This document shows, in pieces, positions 52,799 through 61,817 of a DNA stretch of 64,000 nt (position 1 is the stretch's first letter; every line of letters begins with the position of its first letter). The stretch is taken from positions 62,001-126,000 of the forward strand of contig NZ_JAABNT010000007.1 of assembly GCF_010667575.1 (NCBI RefSeq), written 5' to 3'. The position numbers and the translations under genes are program-made. Source of the stretch: Sulfitobacter sediminilitoris (lineage in GTDB: Bacteria > Pseudomonadota > Alphaproteobacteria > Rhodobacterales > Rhodobacteraceae). Under the pieces are notes generated by a model. The model did no database searches. It had not been told where the DNA came from and worked only from the letters and a program-made list of their open reading frames with translations.

Positions 52799-53608
52799 AT
52801 GGCCCATGCAAAAAATCACGATTATCACATCCTAAGCCCCTCATCCTGGCCGTTGTTGGGCGCTGTGGCAGGCTTTGCCATGTTGCTTGGCGCCGTGCTC
52901 TGGATGCACGGCATCACACCGTTCCTGTTCTGGGGCGGCTTTGTGGCCGTTCTGTACGTCATGTTCGGCTGGTGGCGCGATGTCGTCGTGGAAAGCCGCG
53001 TCGGCGATCACACCGGGGTCGTGCGTATCGGCCTGCGCTATGGCTTCATCCTGTTCATCATGTCCGAGGTAATGTTCTTCGTCGCGTGGTTCTGGACCTT
53101 CTTCAAACAGGCGATGTACCCGATGAACGAATACGCGGGGTCCGAATATGTCCCGCCGGTCTTCGACCCCGTCGATGCATTTCATCTGCCGTTGATCAAC
53201 ACACTGATCCTGCTCCTGTCTGGCTGTGCCGTAACATGGGCTCACCACGCGCTTGTGCATGAAAACAACCGCAGAGACCTTATCAACGGTCTGGCTATCT
53301 CGATCATCCTCGGCATCGCGTTTACCGCCCTTCAGGCCTACGAATATGCAGAGCTGATCCTGCACCATGACTGGGTGTTCGGTGGCGATGCGTTCTTCTC
53401 TGCCTTCTTCATGGCGACAGGTTTTCACGGCATGCACGTGATCATCGGTACAATTTTCCTTACAATTTGCCTGATCCGGGCAATGCGCGGTGACTTCACC
53501 CCGGAAAAGCACGTCGGTTTCGAAGCGGCTGCATGGTACTGGCACTTCGTTGACGTGGTCTGGCTGTTCCTCTTCTTTGCCGTCTACGTCTGGGGCATTC
53601 CGTCCTAA
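52799..53608 (+). CDS. ctaE: Cytochrome c oxidase subunit III
   Basis: Subunit III is the seven-helix subunit that maintains proton uptake and oxidase stability. The 269-residue protein has the characteristic runs [40 protein letters not shown] and [19 protein letters not shown], and ends with [36 protein letters not shown] lies before the ATG. A strong terminator follows. Confidence 0.97.
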   Translation: MAHAKNHDYHILSPSSWPLLGAVAGFAMLLGAVLWMHGITPFLFWGGFVAVLYVMFGWWRDVVVESRVGDHTGVVRIGLRYGFILFIMSEVMFFVAWFWTFFKQAMYPMNEYAGSEYVPPVFDPVDAFHLPLINTLILLLSGCAVTWAHHALVHENNRRDLINGLAISIILGIAFTALQAYEYAELILHHDWVFGGDAFFSAFFMATGFHGMHVIIGTIFLTICLIRAMRGDFTPEKHVGFEAAAWYWHFVDVVWLFLFFAVYVWGIPS

Positions 53609-53652
53609 GACCAAAGCGGGGTTGCATCCGACGCCCCAATCACAGACAAGAC

Positions 53653-53688
53653 AAAGCGCGCGGAACCTGTTTCGCGCGCTTTTTCTTT
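53653..53688 (+). terminator. Intrinsic terminator after ctaE
   Basis: AAAGCGCGCG (53653-53662) pairs perfectly with CGCGCGCTTT (53673-53682) around a 10-nt loop and is followed by TTCTTT. It separates the structural oxidase genes from surf1. Confidence 0.85.
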
Positions 53689-53705
53689 GACGCTGAGATC
53701 GCTTC

Positions 53706-54386
53706 ATGAGCCGCGCGCTTTTCCTGATTATCATTGGCCTTGGTGGTGCTGCCATTCTGGTGTCACTTGGCATCTGGCAAATGCAGCGCCTCGCCTGGAA
53801 ACAAGGCGTGATCGCCGATATTGAGGCGCGCATCGTCGCGGCTCCTGTCGTCCTTCCGCAGAATCCAGACCCAGAGGCAGATGCCTACCTGCCAGTCTCT
53901 GTCTCAGGTCGATTTGTGGGCGAGACCAAGCGTGTGCTGGTGTCGCAAAAGACAATCGGGGCGGGCTACCGCCTGATCACCGGAATGGAAACCGATCAGG
54001 AGCGTATCCTGATCGACAGGGGTTTTGTCCCCATAGACGCTGATCTTGCCATTGTGACCGAAGAGCTCGTTTCGGTAACCGGCAACCTGCAATGGCCGCA
54101 GGAGACCGACAGCTTTACACCTGCGCCAGATCTGGAAAACAACATCTGGTTTGCCCGCGACGTGCCTGCATTGGCAGAGGCGCTTCAAACCCGCCCTATA
54201 CTGATCGTCGCGCGTGATCTGTCGGCGGATGACGGGGCCGTGACGCCTTTGCCCGTAGACACCAGCCGCATCCCCAACGATCACCTGCAATACGCGATCA
54301 CCTGGTTTTCACTGGCCGCCATCTGGCTGGCCATGTCGTTCCTTTTCTTCCTGCGCCGCCGCCGCGGCCAATCTGCCGAAAGCTGA
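53706..54386 (+). CDS. SURF1 family cytochrome oxidase assembly protein
   Basis: SURF1 (Shy1) helps insert heme A into subunit I. The 226-residue protein has the typical two-helix layout: an N-terminal helix (ALFLIIIGLGGAAILVSLGI) and a C-terminal helix (ITWFSLAAIWLAMSFLFF). Between them are GRFVGETKRVLVSQ and RILIDRGFVPID (a family signature) and HLQYAITWF. It follows ctaE by 97 bases, past a terminator, and is 6 bases before thrC. Confidence 0.94.
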   Translation: MSRALFLIIIGLGGAAILVSLGIWQMQRLAWKQGVIADIEARIVAAPVVLPQNPDPEADAYLPVSVSGRFVGETKRVLVSQKTIGAGYRLITGMETDQERILIDRGFVPIDADLAIVTEELVSVTGNLQWPQETDSFTPAPDLENNIWFARDVPALAEALQTRPILIVARDLSADDGAVTPLPVDTSRIPNDHLQYAITWFSLAAIWLAMSFLFFLRRRRGQSAES

Positions 54387-54392
54387 TCTGAA

Positions 54393-55781
54393 ATGCGCTA
54401 CATCTCGACCCGTGGCACGGCGCCCGCTCTGAACTTTGAAGACACCATGCTGACCGGGCTTGCCCGAGACGGCGGGCTATACGTGCCCGAAGAAATTCCG
54501 ACGCTGAGCGCGGATCAAATCGCCGCCATGTCAGGGCAGTCCTATGAGGACGTGGCCTTTACCGTCATGCGCCCCTTTATCGGGGACACCTTCACCGATG
54601 CGGAATTCCGAGAGCTGATTGCAGCGGCCTATGCCACCTTCGGCCATGACGCCCGCGCACCACTGGTACAGCTTGCGCCGAACCATTTCCTGCTGGAATT
54701 GTTCCACGGCCCTACGCTGGCCTTCAAAGACTTCGCGATGCAGATCATTGGCCAGATGTTTCAAAAAGCCCTTGGCCGCAAAGGCGAGCGTGTGACCATC
54801 GTCGGGGCAACCTCCGGTGATACCGGCTCTGCCGCGATAGAGGCGTTCCGCGGCCTTGATAACGTGGATGTCTTTATTCTCTATCCACACGGACGGGTAA
54901 GCGAAGTCCAGCGCCGCCAGATGACAACGCCGACGGAATCCAATGTGCATGCACTCGCCGTATACGGCGACTTTGACGATTGCCAGGCGCGGCTGAAAGA
55001 CATGTTCAATGACTTTGAGTTCCGCGACAGCGTCAAGCTGGCGGGTGTCAATTCGATCAACTGGGGCAGGGTACTGGCGCAGGTGGTCTATTATTTCTCC
55101 GCTGCGACGTCCCTCGGCGCTCCTGGGCGGGAGGTCAGCTTTACCGTCCCGACTGGCAATTTCGGAGATATCTTCGCGGGCTACATCGCCAAGCGGATGG
55201 GCTTGCCGATCAAGGATCTGGTGATCGCGACCAACCAGAATGACATTCTGGACCGGTGCCTGAAGGGGCAGGGATATCACAAGGGCACTGTGCATCCCTC
55301 GATCAGCCCGTCGATGGACATCCAGGTCAGCTCAAATTTCGAACGCGCGCTCTTTGATGCCTACGATCGCGACGGCAAGGCAGTGGCACAACTGATGAAC
55401 GAATTATCCCAAGGCGGTTTCGACGTCAGCCAGGGCGCGATGCAAGCGCTTCAGGATACCTACAAGTCCGGCCGCGCCTCTGAGGAGGAGACCTCCGCCA
55501 TGATCACGCAAGCACTCAAGCACACCGGCGAGCTTTTGTGCCCACACTCTGCGGTGGGGGTCAAAGTGGCCGATGAACAGCGTGAAGAGGCAACACCGAT
55601 GATCACCCTTGCCACGGCCCACCCCGCCAAATTCCCCGACGCGGTAGAGGCGGCAACAGGTGTCAGGCCAGACCTGCCCCCGCGCATGGCCGATCTGTTC
55701 GACCGCCCCGAACGTCTGACCCGCGTGACCAACGACCTTGAGGCGCTCAAGGCCCACATTAATAAGGCACTTGGCGCATGA
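54393..55781 (+). CDS. thrC: Threonine synthase
   Basis: ThrC converts O-phosphohomoserine to threonine with PLP. The 462-residue protein begins MRYISTRG (typical of the class with an N-terminal domain), and the PLP lysine is K112 in HGPTLAFKDFAMQ. The phosphate-binding segment is ATSGDTGSAAIEAF. It is the long bacterial form. Its stop overlaps the M16 peptidase start in ATGA (55778-55781), so thrC, peptidase and acetyltransferase form one unit. Confidence 0.96.
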   Translation: MRYISTRGTAPALNFEDTMLTGLARDGGLYVPEEIPTLSADQIAAMSGQSYEDVAFTVMRPFIGDTFTDAEFRELIAAAYATFGHDARAPLVQLAPNHFLLELFHGPTLAFKDFAMQIIGQMFQKALGRKGERVTIVGATSGDTGSAAIEAFRGLDNVDVFILYPHGRVSEVQRRQMTTPTESNVHALAVYGDFDDCQARLKDMFNDFEFRDSVKLAGVNSINWGRVLAQVVYYFSAATSLGAPGREVSFTVPTGNFGDIFAGYIAKRMGLPIKDLVIATNQNDILDRCLKGQGYHKGTVHPSISPSMDIQVSSNFERALFDAYDRDGKAVAQLMNELSQGGFDVSQGAMQALQDTYKSGRASEEETSAMITQALKHTGELLCPHSAVGVKVADEQREEATPMITLATAHPAKFPDAVEAATGVRPDLPPRMADLFDRPERLTRVTNDLEALKAHINKALGA

Positions 55782-57040
55782 GCTTGCAAGAACACCGCCT
55801 GTCCAACGGCTTTCGCATTGTCACCGAAAGCATGCCCGGTCTCGCCTCCGCCTCAATCGGCGTTTGGGTTTCTGCCGGAGGGCGGCACGAAACGCCCCAA
55901 CAGAACGGCATCGCGCATTTCCTTGAACACATGGCGTTCAAGGGAACCAAGCGCCGCACATCGCTGCAAATCGCCGAAGCCATCGAAGACGTGGGCGGCT
56001 ATATCAATGCCTATACCTCGCGCGAGGTCACAGCCTATTACGTACGAGTGCTTGAGAATGACGTCGCACTTGGGCTCGATGTGATTGCCGACATCCTGCG
56101 CAACCCGATCCTTGATCCCAACGAAATCGAGGTCGAGCGCGGTGTGATCCTGCAGGAAATCGGGCAGGCGCTGGATACCCCCGATGACGTGATCTTTGAC
56201 TGGTTGCAGGAGCAGGCCTATCCAGATCAGCCGCTGGGCCGCACCATCCTTGGCCCGTCCGAACGGGTGTCTTCCTTCAGCCGCGATGACCTGCAAAGCT
56301 TCATCGCCGATCACTACGGACCAGAGCAGATGATCCTCGCCGCAGCGGGCGCTGTGAACCACGACGAGATCGTGAAACTGGCCGAGCAGCTTTTCGGTGA
56401 CATGACCCCGAAGGCGCCGTTCCAGATGCAAACCGCCCGGTTTCAGGGCGGTGAGACCCGGCAGATCAAATCGCTTGAACAGGCGCATTTCGCGCTGGGG
56501 TTCGAATCTCCGGGTTACCGGGCTGATGATATATACGTGGCACAGATCTATGCCTCCGCGCTTGGCGGCGGAATGTCCTCGCGCCTGTTTCAGGAAATCC
56601 GCGAGAACCGCGGCCTGTGCTATACGATCTTTGCACAGGCGGGCGCCTATGCGGATACCGGCATGACGACGATTTACGCAGGCACCTCGGCCGAGCAACT
56701 GCCGGAACTGGCGACCATCACCATCGACGAGATGAAGCGCGCCGCCTCCGATATGTCTCCCGCCGAGGTTGCCCGTGCGCGGGCCCAGATGAAAGCCGGT
56801 TTGCTGATGGGCCTTGAAAGCCCGTCAAACCGGGCAGAGCGTCTGGCCCGGCTGGTTCAGATCTGGGACCGCGTCCCGCCGCTCTCGGAAACCATTGAAA
56901 AGATCGATGCGGTCACCACCGGCGATGTACGCGATCTGGCGCAACGCATGGCCGAGGCCGCTCCTGCCGCCCTTGCGCTTTATGGTCCGGTCGAGGACGC
57001 TCCTGGCCTTGTGAACTTGCAGGAGCGCCGCGCCGCCTGA
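55778..57040 (+). CDS. M16 family zinc metallopeptidase
   Basis: This 420-residue protein is an insulinase/processing-peptidase homologue. The inverted zinc motif HFLEH is at residues 47-51, and the downstream ligand glutamate is in NEIEVERGVILQEIGQALD. The C-terminal domain has GGGMSSRLFQEIRENRGLCY. It is closest in form to the single-chain bacterial homologues of mitochondrial processing peptidase. It has no signal peptide. It overlaps thrC by four bases and the acetyltransferase by one base. Confidence 0.95.
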   Translation: MSLQEHRLSNGFRIVTESMPGLASASIGVWVSAGGRHETPQQNGIAHFLEHMAFKGTKRRTSLQIAEAIEDVGGYINAYTSREVTAYYVRVLENDVALGLDVIADILRNPILDPNEIEVERGVILQEIGQALDTPDDVIFDWLQEQAYPDQPLGRTILGPSERVSSFSRDDLQSFIADHYGPEQMILAAAGAVNHDEIVKLAEQLFGDMTPKAPFQMQTARFQGGETRQIKSLEQAHFALGFESPGYRADDIYVAQIYASALGGGMSSRLFQEIRENRGLCYTIFAQAGAYADTGMTTIYAGTSAEQLPELATITIDEMKRAASDMSPAEVARARAQMKAGLLMGLESPSNRAERLARLVQIWDRVPPLSETIEKIDAVTTGDVRDLAQRMAEAAPAALALYGPVEDAPGLVNLQERRAA

Positions 57041-57624
57041 TGATGCTGCTCAGACGAAAGTTGCGGATTGAGACGGAGCGCATGACCCTGCGCCCCCCGA
57101 TCCATTCCGATTTTCGTGCCTGGACGTCCCTCAGGGTAAAAAGCCGCGCCTTTCTGACCAAGTGGGAACCCGCGTGGGCTGATGACCATCTGACGCGCAA
57201 AGCGTTCACAAACCGTGTCTACTGGGCGCAACGATCTGTCAGCGCCGGAACCGCGCTGCCGCTGTTCCTGATCCGACGCGAGGACGACGCATTGTTGGGT
57301 GCGATCACTCTCGACAATATCCGCAGGGGGCCCGCGCAATCGGGAACGCTTGGGTATTGGACCGGAGAACCTTTCATCCGCGAGGGCTACATGCGCGAGG
57401 CGATCCATGCGGTCGTGCATCAGGCGTTCACCCGAAATGACCTGAGCCGGATTGAGGCCGCCTGTCTGCCGGAAAATCAGGCGTCACGTGGCTTGTTGGA
57501 AAAGACAGGTTTCAAATACGAAGGTGTCGCGCAGAGCTATCTGCAAATTGACGGACGCTGGCGGACCCATGTTCTTTATGCGGCGCTGCGCAGTGACCGC
57601 CGGGGCAAAACCGACGCCGGATAA
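57040..57624 (+). CDS. GNAT family N-acetyltransferase (RimJ/RimL type)
   Basis: This 194-residue GNAT protein has the RimJ-like pattern TERMTLRPPIHSDFRAW at the N-terminus. The acetyl-CoA binding region (AQSGTLGYWTGEPFIREGYM) and IEAACLPENQASRGLLEKTG follow. RimJ/RimL proteins acetylate ribosomal protein N-termini; the substrate here is not determined. It is translationally coupled to the M16 gene and ends the unit. Confidence 0.9.
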   Translation: MMLLRRKLRIETERMTLRPPIHSDFRAWTSLRVKSRAFLTKWEPAWADDHLTRKAFTNRVYWAQRSVSAGTALPLFLIRREDDALLGAITLDNIRRGPAQSGTLGYWTGEPFIREGYMREAIHAVVHQAFTRNDLSRIEAACLPENQASRGLLEKTGFKYEGVAQSYLQIDGRWRTHVLYAALRSDRRGKTDAG

Positions 57625-57670
57625 ATCCGTCGCTGGTCAACGCCCATCGCTTTGCCGCGCTTGCAACGCT

Positions 57671-57889
57671 TCAAAAGTCCCGGACAACAAACCCCAGCCG
57701 CACGAGCGCCTCTTTGGCCGTTTCCCGTTCGCGCATCGGACCTTGCAGCATCTGGCGGTTCAGCTCGACAATGGTTTTGGACAGGTTACGGTCCGACCGG
57801 CTTTGATTGATGAACTCAGGTATCCTGTTCGGACAGAGGCGAATAACACGGCGGGCAACGTTTTTTGTGGTGCGATTAACTACTTGCAT
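57671..57889 (-). CDS. Small hypothetical protein
   Basis: This 72-residue basic protein begins MQVVNRTTKNVARRVIRLCP and ends LVRLGFVVRDF. It has no signal or membrane segment and is rich in Arg, with probable helices (NLSKTIVELNRQMLQ, RERETAKEALVRLG). CGGAGACCC lies just before the ATG, a good ribosome-binding site, and no larger overlapping gene exists on either strand. I do not recognise the family. Confidence 0.6.
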   Translation of the reverse strand: MQVVNRTTKNVARRVIRLCPNRIPEFINQSRSDRNLSKTIVELNRQMLQGPMRERETAKEALVRLGFVVRDF

Positions 57890-58082
57890 AGGGTCTCCGA
57901 GCGTTTTGGTTCAATGCTGTCCCTATGCCATTGGCTGCGCCCGAAAGGCTGGCATGAGCAAAAGCCTAGCCGTAGACACGACGCTGTCAACGGCAGAGCA
58001 TTTCATCGGGACCGTCAGTCGCGAGGCAGGCGATGGCCTCAGGACGCTAATGAACTGAAGAAGAACGCTTTTCGCAGTCTGG

Positions 58083-59399
58083 TTATGAGCCCACGAAATG
58101 AAGCGTATCAAACGTTGATCTCATGGCACGCGTTTCAGCCGCAAGGTCTTGGGGCGCGTCGCTGTGCAGCGCCCGGGCAATAAGGTCAGCGATTCCCGCA
58201 ACATCGGCAACGCCGACGCCCCAGCGCACCAGTTCCGGCGTGCCAATGCGCAGCCCGTTCATGTCACCGGGCACCGCGGCCAAGGGCAAACCAATGCCAC
58301 ACGCCAGAAAACCAGCCTTGCGCAATGCTTTGGAAGCGGCCTGACCACCGCCAAAGGAGGCGGCTTCGATGGCGAACTGATGTGAATTGGTGAAACCCCG
58401 GTTAGCGGCAAACACAGGCAGGCCGTGACCCTGCAATGCCTGTGCCAGCGCCTGTGCCACGGCGATCATCTGGGCTGCGTAGTCTGCGCCGTAGTCGATC
58501 CAATCCAGCATCGTTAGCGCCAATGCAGCAGTTTTCGCCGCGTCGAAGTTTGCGGTCATGCCAGGAAATGCGATGGCATCGAGCCGTTCAACGATCTCGG
58601 CGTCATTGCTGACAATCAATCCGCCCGTCGGACCGCCAAGGCTCTTGTAGGTGCTCATCGTCATCAGATGCGCACCGTCGGCCAGCGGATCGCGCCATGC
58701 GCGGCCCGCGATGATACCGCATTGATGGGCCGCATCGAACAGCACCTTCGCACCGACCTCATCCGCAATCGCACGGACCTCCGCGACAGGATGTTCAAAC
58801 AGGTTCAGCGAGGCACCGACCGTAATCAGCTTGGGTTTCACCTCGACAGCCAACTGTCGCAGCGCTTCGGTATCGATGGTGTAGCCATCCGCGTTCACCG
58901 GGGCAGGCACTGTCTTGAGGCCGAAAAGCCCTGCACATCCGGCGCTGTGATGGGTCACGTGACCGCCGATAGATGCGGGCGGCGCGATGATCGTATCGCC
59001 CGGCTGGCAGGTCGCCATAAAGCCGAAAAGATTGGCTAGCGCCCCCGATGGCACCCGCACTTCCGCGAATTGCGCGTCAAAAACCTGCGCGCAAAGCTCT
59101 GCCGCGATCACCTCGATTTCCTCGATGGCTTCCAGCCCCATCTCGTACTTGTCGCCGGGATAGCCAAGCGAGGGCCGTGTACCGATGCCGCTCGACAGGA
59201 TCGCCTCGGCACGGGGGGACATGACGTTGGTGGCGGGGTTCAGATTGAAACACTCCCGCTCATGAATGTCCTTGTTCTTGGCGGCCAGCGCGTCGATCCG
59301 CGCCGCGATATCTGCGCTGCCCTGTCCTGCGGTCCGGCGCGCGATATCCTGCACGCGATCTTCGCAGGCGTCCGGTACCCATGCGCGTTCCTGTAGCAT
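58083..59399 (-). CDS. SHMT-like PLP-dependent enzyme
   Basis: This 438-residue protein belongs to the serine hydroxymethyltransferase fold: FNLNPATNVMSPRAEAILSS, LGYPGDKYEMGLEAIE and VRVPSGALANLFGFMATCQP. The PLP lysine is K252 in STYKSLGGPTGG. In classical GlyA the same place reads T-H-K-T-L-R-G-P-R-G, so the His before Lys is Tyr and both arginines are gone. It is probably a paralogue acting on another amino acid (for example 2-methylserine-like) and not the housekeeping SHMT. Start ATG 59399 has GGGGAG upstream; the long in-frame extension to 59906 is rejected. Confidence 0.8.
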   Translation of the reverse strand: MLQERAWVPDACEDRVQDIARRTAGQGSADIAARIDALAAKNKDIHERECFNLNPATNVMSPRAEAILSSGIGTRPSLGYPGDKYEMGLEAIEEIEVIAAELCAQVFDAQFAEVRVPSGALANLFGFMATCQPGDTIIAPPASIGGHVTHHSAGCAGLFGLKTVPAPVNADGYTIDTEALRQLAVEVKPKLITVGASLNLFEHPVAEVRAIADEVGAKVLFDAAHQCGIIAGRAWRDPLADGAHLMTMSTYKSLGGPTGGLIVSNDAEIVERLDAIAFPGMTANFDAAKTAALALTMLDWIDYGADYAAQMIAVAQALAQALQGHGLPVFAANRGFTNSHQFAIEAASFGGGQAASKALRKAGFLACGIGLPLAAVPGDMNGLRIGTPELVRWGVGVADVAGIADLIARALHSDAPQDLAAETRAMRSTFDTLHFVGS

Positions 59400-59531
59400 T
59401 CTACGACTCCCCATATTTTGTCCCACATGACGCCTGATTGGGCTGGTTTGCCAACCCCCAATTTGCTGCGACGATAGATGCCATGACCTTTTGGAAACCT
59501 GTGCTAGGTTTTTGGACAGGAGGTACTGCTG

Positions 59532-60350
59532 ATGATCCGTCTCATTCTTGTCCTGTCCCTTATCCTGCCCGGCATCGCATGGGCGCAGGATCGCACCCCC
59601 AGCCACTGCATCGCCCTGGCCGGGACCACGCCGGGAATTGAATACCTGCACAAGGCCAGCCTGCCGGAGGTCGCCGCCGAAAACGTGCATCTTCATTACA
59701 TCGCCCACGCGTCCTTCCTGATCCGCAGCCACCGCGGCCTCAATATCGTGACGGATTATACTGGGTTCACCGGAACCCTCCCGTTCATCCCCGATGTCGT
59801 CACGATGAACCATGCACACGACAGCCACTGGACGGCCTTTCCCGATCCGGCCATCCCGCATCCGCTGCCGGGGTGGGGCGAATTCGGCGAAGGGATCGAA
59901 CATCACCTGGATCTGGGCGAGGTGCTGGTTCGCAATGTGTCGACCGATATCCGGTCAGCCTTTTCCGGGATCGAGACAAAAGGAAATTCGATCTTCGTGT
60001 TTGAAATGGCGGGGCTCTGCGTGGGTCATCTGGGCCACCTTCATCACGCACCTGATCCCGCACAATATGCAGCCCTTGGACGGTTGGATGTGGTGATGGC
60101 GCCGGTTGATGGCGGCTATACGCTGGATCAGCCCACGATGATTTCGGTGCTCAAACGCCTGAAGTCTTCCATCGTTATCCCGATGCACTGGTTCTCAGAA
60201 TTCGCGCTGGAAGACTTCCTCGACGGAATGCGCGACGAGTTTTCGATTGTTGAGGTTGATGGCCCGTCGCTGACCGTCTCGCTTGACCGGCTACCGGCAC
60301 GCCCCACGATCATGGTTCTGCGCCCCGCATATTTGAAGGTACCGAGATAG
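59532..60350 (+). CDS. Exported metallo-beta-lactamase fold protein (UlaG-like)
   Basis: This 272-residue protein has a Sec signal (MIRLILVLSLILPGIAWA, Q) and an MBL fold of the UlaG type: VHLHYIAHASFLIRS, GLNIVTDYTGF, and the metal motif NHAHDSHW (HxHDxH). VGHLGHLHHAPDP and VVMAPVDGGYTLD are further metal-site segments, and VIPMHWFSEFAL follows. It would act in the periplasm; the substrate is unknown. AGGAGGTACTGCTG is the ribosome-binding site. It is followed 39 bases later by an FAD-linked oxidase gene. Confidence 0.88.
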   Translation: MIRLILVLSLILPGIAWAQDRTPSHCIALAGTTPGIEYLHKASLPEVAAENVHLHYIAHASFLIRSHRGLNIVTDYTGFTGTLPFIPDVVTMNHAHDSHWTAFPDPAIPHPLPGWGEFGEGIEHHLDLGEVLVRNVSTDIRSAFSGIETKGNSIFVFEMAGLCVGHLGHLHHAPDPAQYAALGRLDVVMAPVDGGYTLDQPTMISVLKRLKSSIVIPMHWFSEFALEDFLDGMRDEFSIVEVDGPSLTVSLDRLPARPTIMVLRPAYLKVPR

Positions 60351-60389
60351 CATCTTGCATCCCCCTGCTTTCCAACAGATCAAAGAAGC

Positions 60390-61808
60390 ATGACACTGAA
60401 CCCTGCCGACACCGCCTTTCGTGACCGCCTCTCTGCGGTCCTGCCCGATGACGTCTTTCGCCCGGTCGAGCCGCGCTATCTCGAAGAGCCGCGGGGCCGT
60501 TATGCCGGGCAATCCGCGCTGCTGGCCTTGCCACGCAACACCGGGGAGGTGGCGACACTGATCCGTGAGGCAGGCGAGGCGGGCGTGGGCGTTGTCCCCT
60601 ACGGCGGCGGTACAGGACTTGTCGGCGGACAAATCGCGCAAGACGGGCCCGCGCGTCTCATCCTGTCGCTGGAACGAATGAACAAGGTCCGCGACGTCTA
60701 TCCGGACGAGAATGTCATCGTGGTCGAGGCGGGTGTCATCCTTGCCGATGTGCAGGCTGCCGCCGATGCGGTGGACCGCCTGTTTCCGCTGTCGCTTGCA
60801 GCCGAAGGCACGGCACGGATCGGCGGCAACCTTGCAACGAATGCGGGCGGCACCGGCGTGCTGCGCTATGGCAATGCACGCGACCTGTGTCTGGGGCTGG
60901 AGGCAGTTTTGCCGGATGGGCAAATCTGGAACGGCCTGACGCGTTTGCGCAAGAACAACACCGGCTATGACCTGCGCCACCTGCTGATCGGCGCGGAAGG
61001 CACCCTTGGCGTGATCACCGCCGCCGCGCTCAAGCTGTTTGCCAAACCGCCAAGGCGGGGAACGGCGCTGTTGGCCGTCGAAAACCCACGCGCCGCACTT
61101 GATCTTTTGTCCCTTGCCCGGTCACAACTGGGTGAAATGGTCAGCGCTTTCGAATTGATGCATCGACAGGGCTTTGAATTCCTGACCGAAGCCTTGCCCG
61201 ATGTGCGCCAGCCGTTTGAAACACCGCCAGAATGGACGGTCCTGATCGACGTGGGCCTCAGCGCGGATCTGGACCCGGCAACCAGCCTTGAAAAGCTGTT
61301 CGAAGCGGCAATGGAGGCGGGGCTGGTGCAGGACGGTCTGGTCGCGCAGAACCAACAGCAGGCAAACGAGTTCTGGTATATCAGAGAGATGCTGCCAGAG
61401 GCGAACCGCCGCATCGGTTCTATCTCAAGCCACGATATTTCCATCCCGCTGGGGGCTTTGCCGGATTTCATCGCTCAGGGAAACGCGGCCATTGCAGACA
61501 TCGGCGCGTTCCGCATCAATTGTTTTGGCCACGTCGGCGACGGAAATCTGCATTACAACGTCTTCCCGATGCCCGGGAAGTCTCGTTCGGATCACGAGAA
61601 CGCCCGCCACGCCATCAAACGGGCGGTGCATGATCTTGTGGATCAAATGGGCGGCTCCATCAGCGCTGAACACGGCATCGGACGCACCAAGGTGGACGAT
61701 CTGGAACGCTATGGCGATCCGGCGAAACTGTCCGCCATGCGGGCGATCAAGGCGGCACTTGATCCCAAGGGGATCATGAACCCCGGCGCCGTGTTGCGAG
61801 AAGCCTGA
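60390..61808 (+). CDS. FAD-linked 2-hydroxy acid oxidase/dehydrogenase
   Basis: This 472-residue protein is a member of the VAO/GlcD family: the FAD-binding segment VVPYGGGTGLVGGQ (residues about 68-81), RIGGNLATNAGGTGVLRYGN, GAEGTLGVITAAALKL, and the C-terminal FGHVGDGNLHYNVFP and SAEHGIGRTKVDDL. Relatives oxidise D-2-hydroxyglutarate, D-lactate or glycolate; I cannot choose from sequence alone. There is no Fe-S domain in the frame. It is convergent with gdh (9-base gap). Confidence 0.88.
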   Translation: MTLNPADTAFRDRLSAVLPDDVFRPVEPRYLEEPRGRYAGQSALLALPRNTGEVATLIREAGEAGVGVVPYGGGTGLVGGQIAQDGPARLILSLERMNKVRDVYPDENVIVVEAGVILADVQAAADAVDRLFPLSLAAEGTARIGGNLATNAGGTGVLRYGNARDLCLGLEAVLPDGQIWNGLTRLRKNNTGYDLRHLLIGAEGTLGVITAAALKLFAKPPRRGTALLAVENPRAALDLLSLARSQLGEMVSAFELMHRQGFEFLTEALPDVRQPFETPPEWTVLIDVGLSADLDPATSLEKLFEAAMEAGLVQDGLVAQNQQQANEFWYIREMLPEANRRIGSISSHDISIPLGALPDFIAQGNAAIADIGAFRINCFGHVGDGNLHYNVFPMPGKSRSDHENARHAIKRAVHDLVDQMGGSISAEHGIGRTKVDDLERYGDPAKLSAMRAIKAALDPKGIMNPGAVLREA

Positions 61809-61817
61809 TTGCGGCGC

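Noticed and set aside
52841..53833. 330-codon - strand frame opposite ctaE
   Set aside because: Antisense of a membrane protein gene, giving a polar low-complexity translation typical of shadow frames.
59400..59906. N-terminal extension of the SHMT-like protein
   Set aside because: Overlaps the divergent MBL gene and its promoter and has no homology; GGGGAG before ATG 59399 marks the real start.
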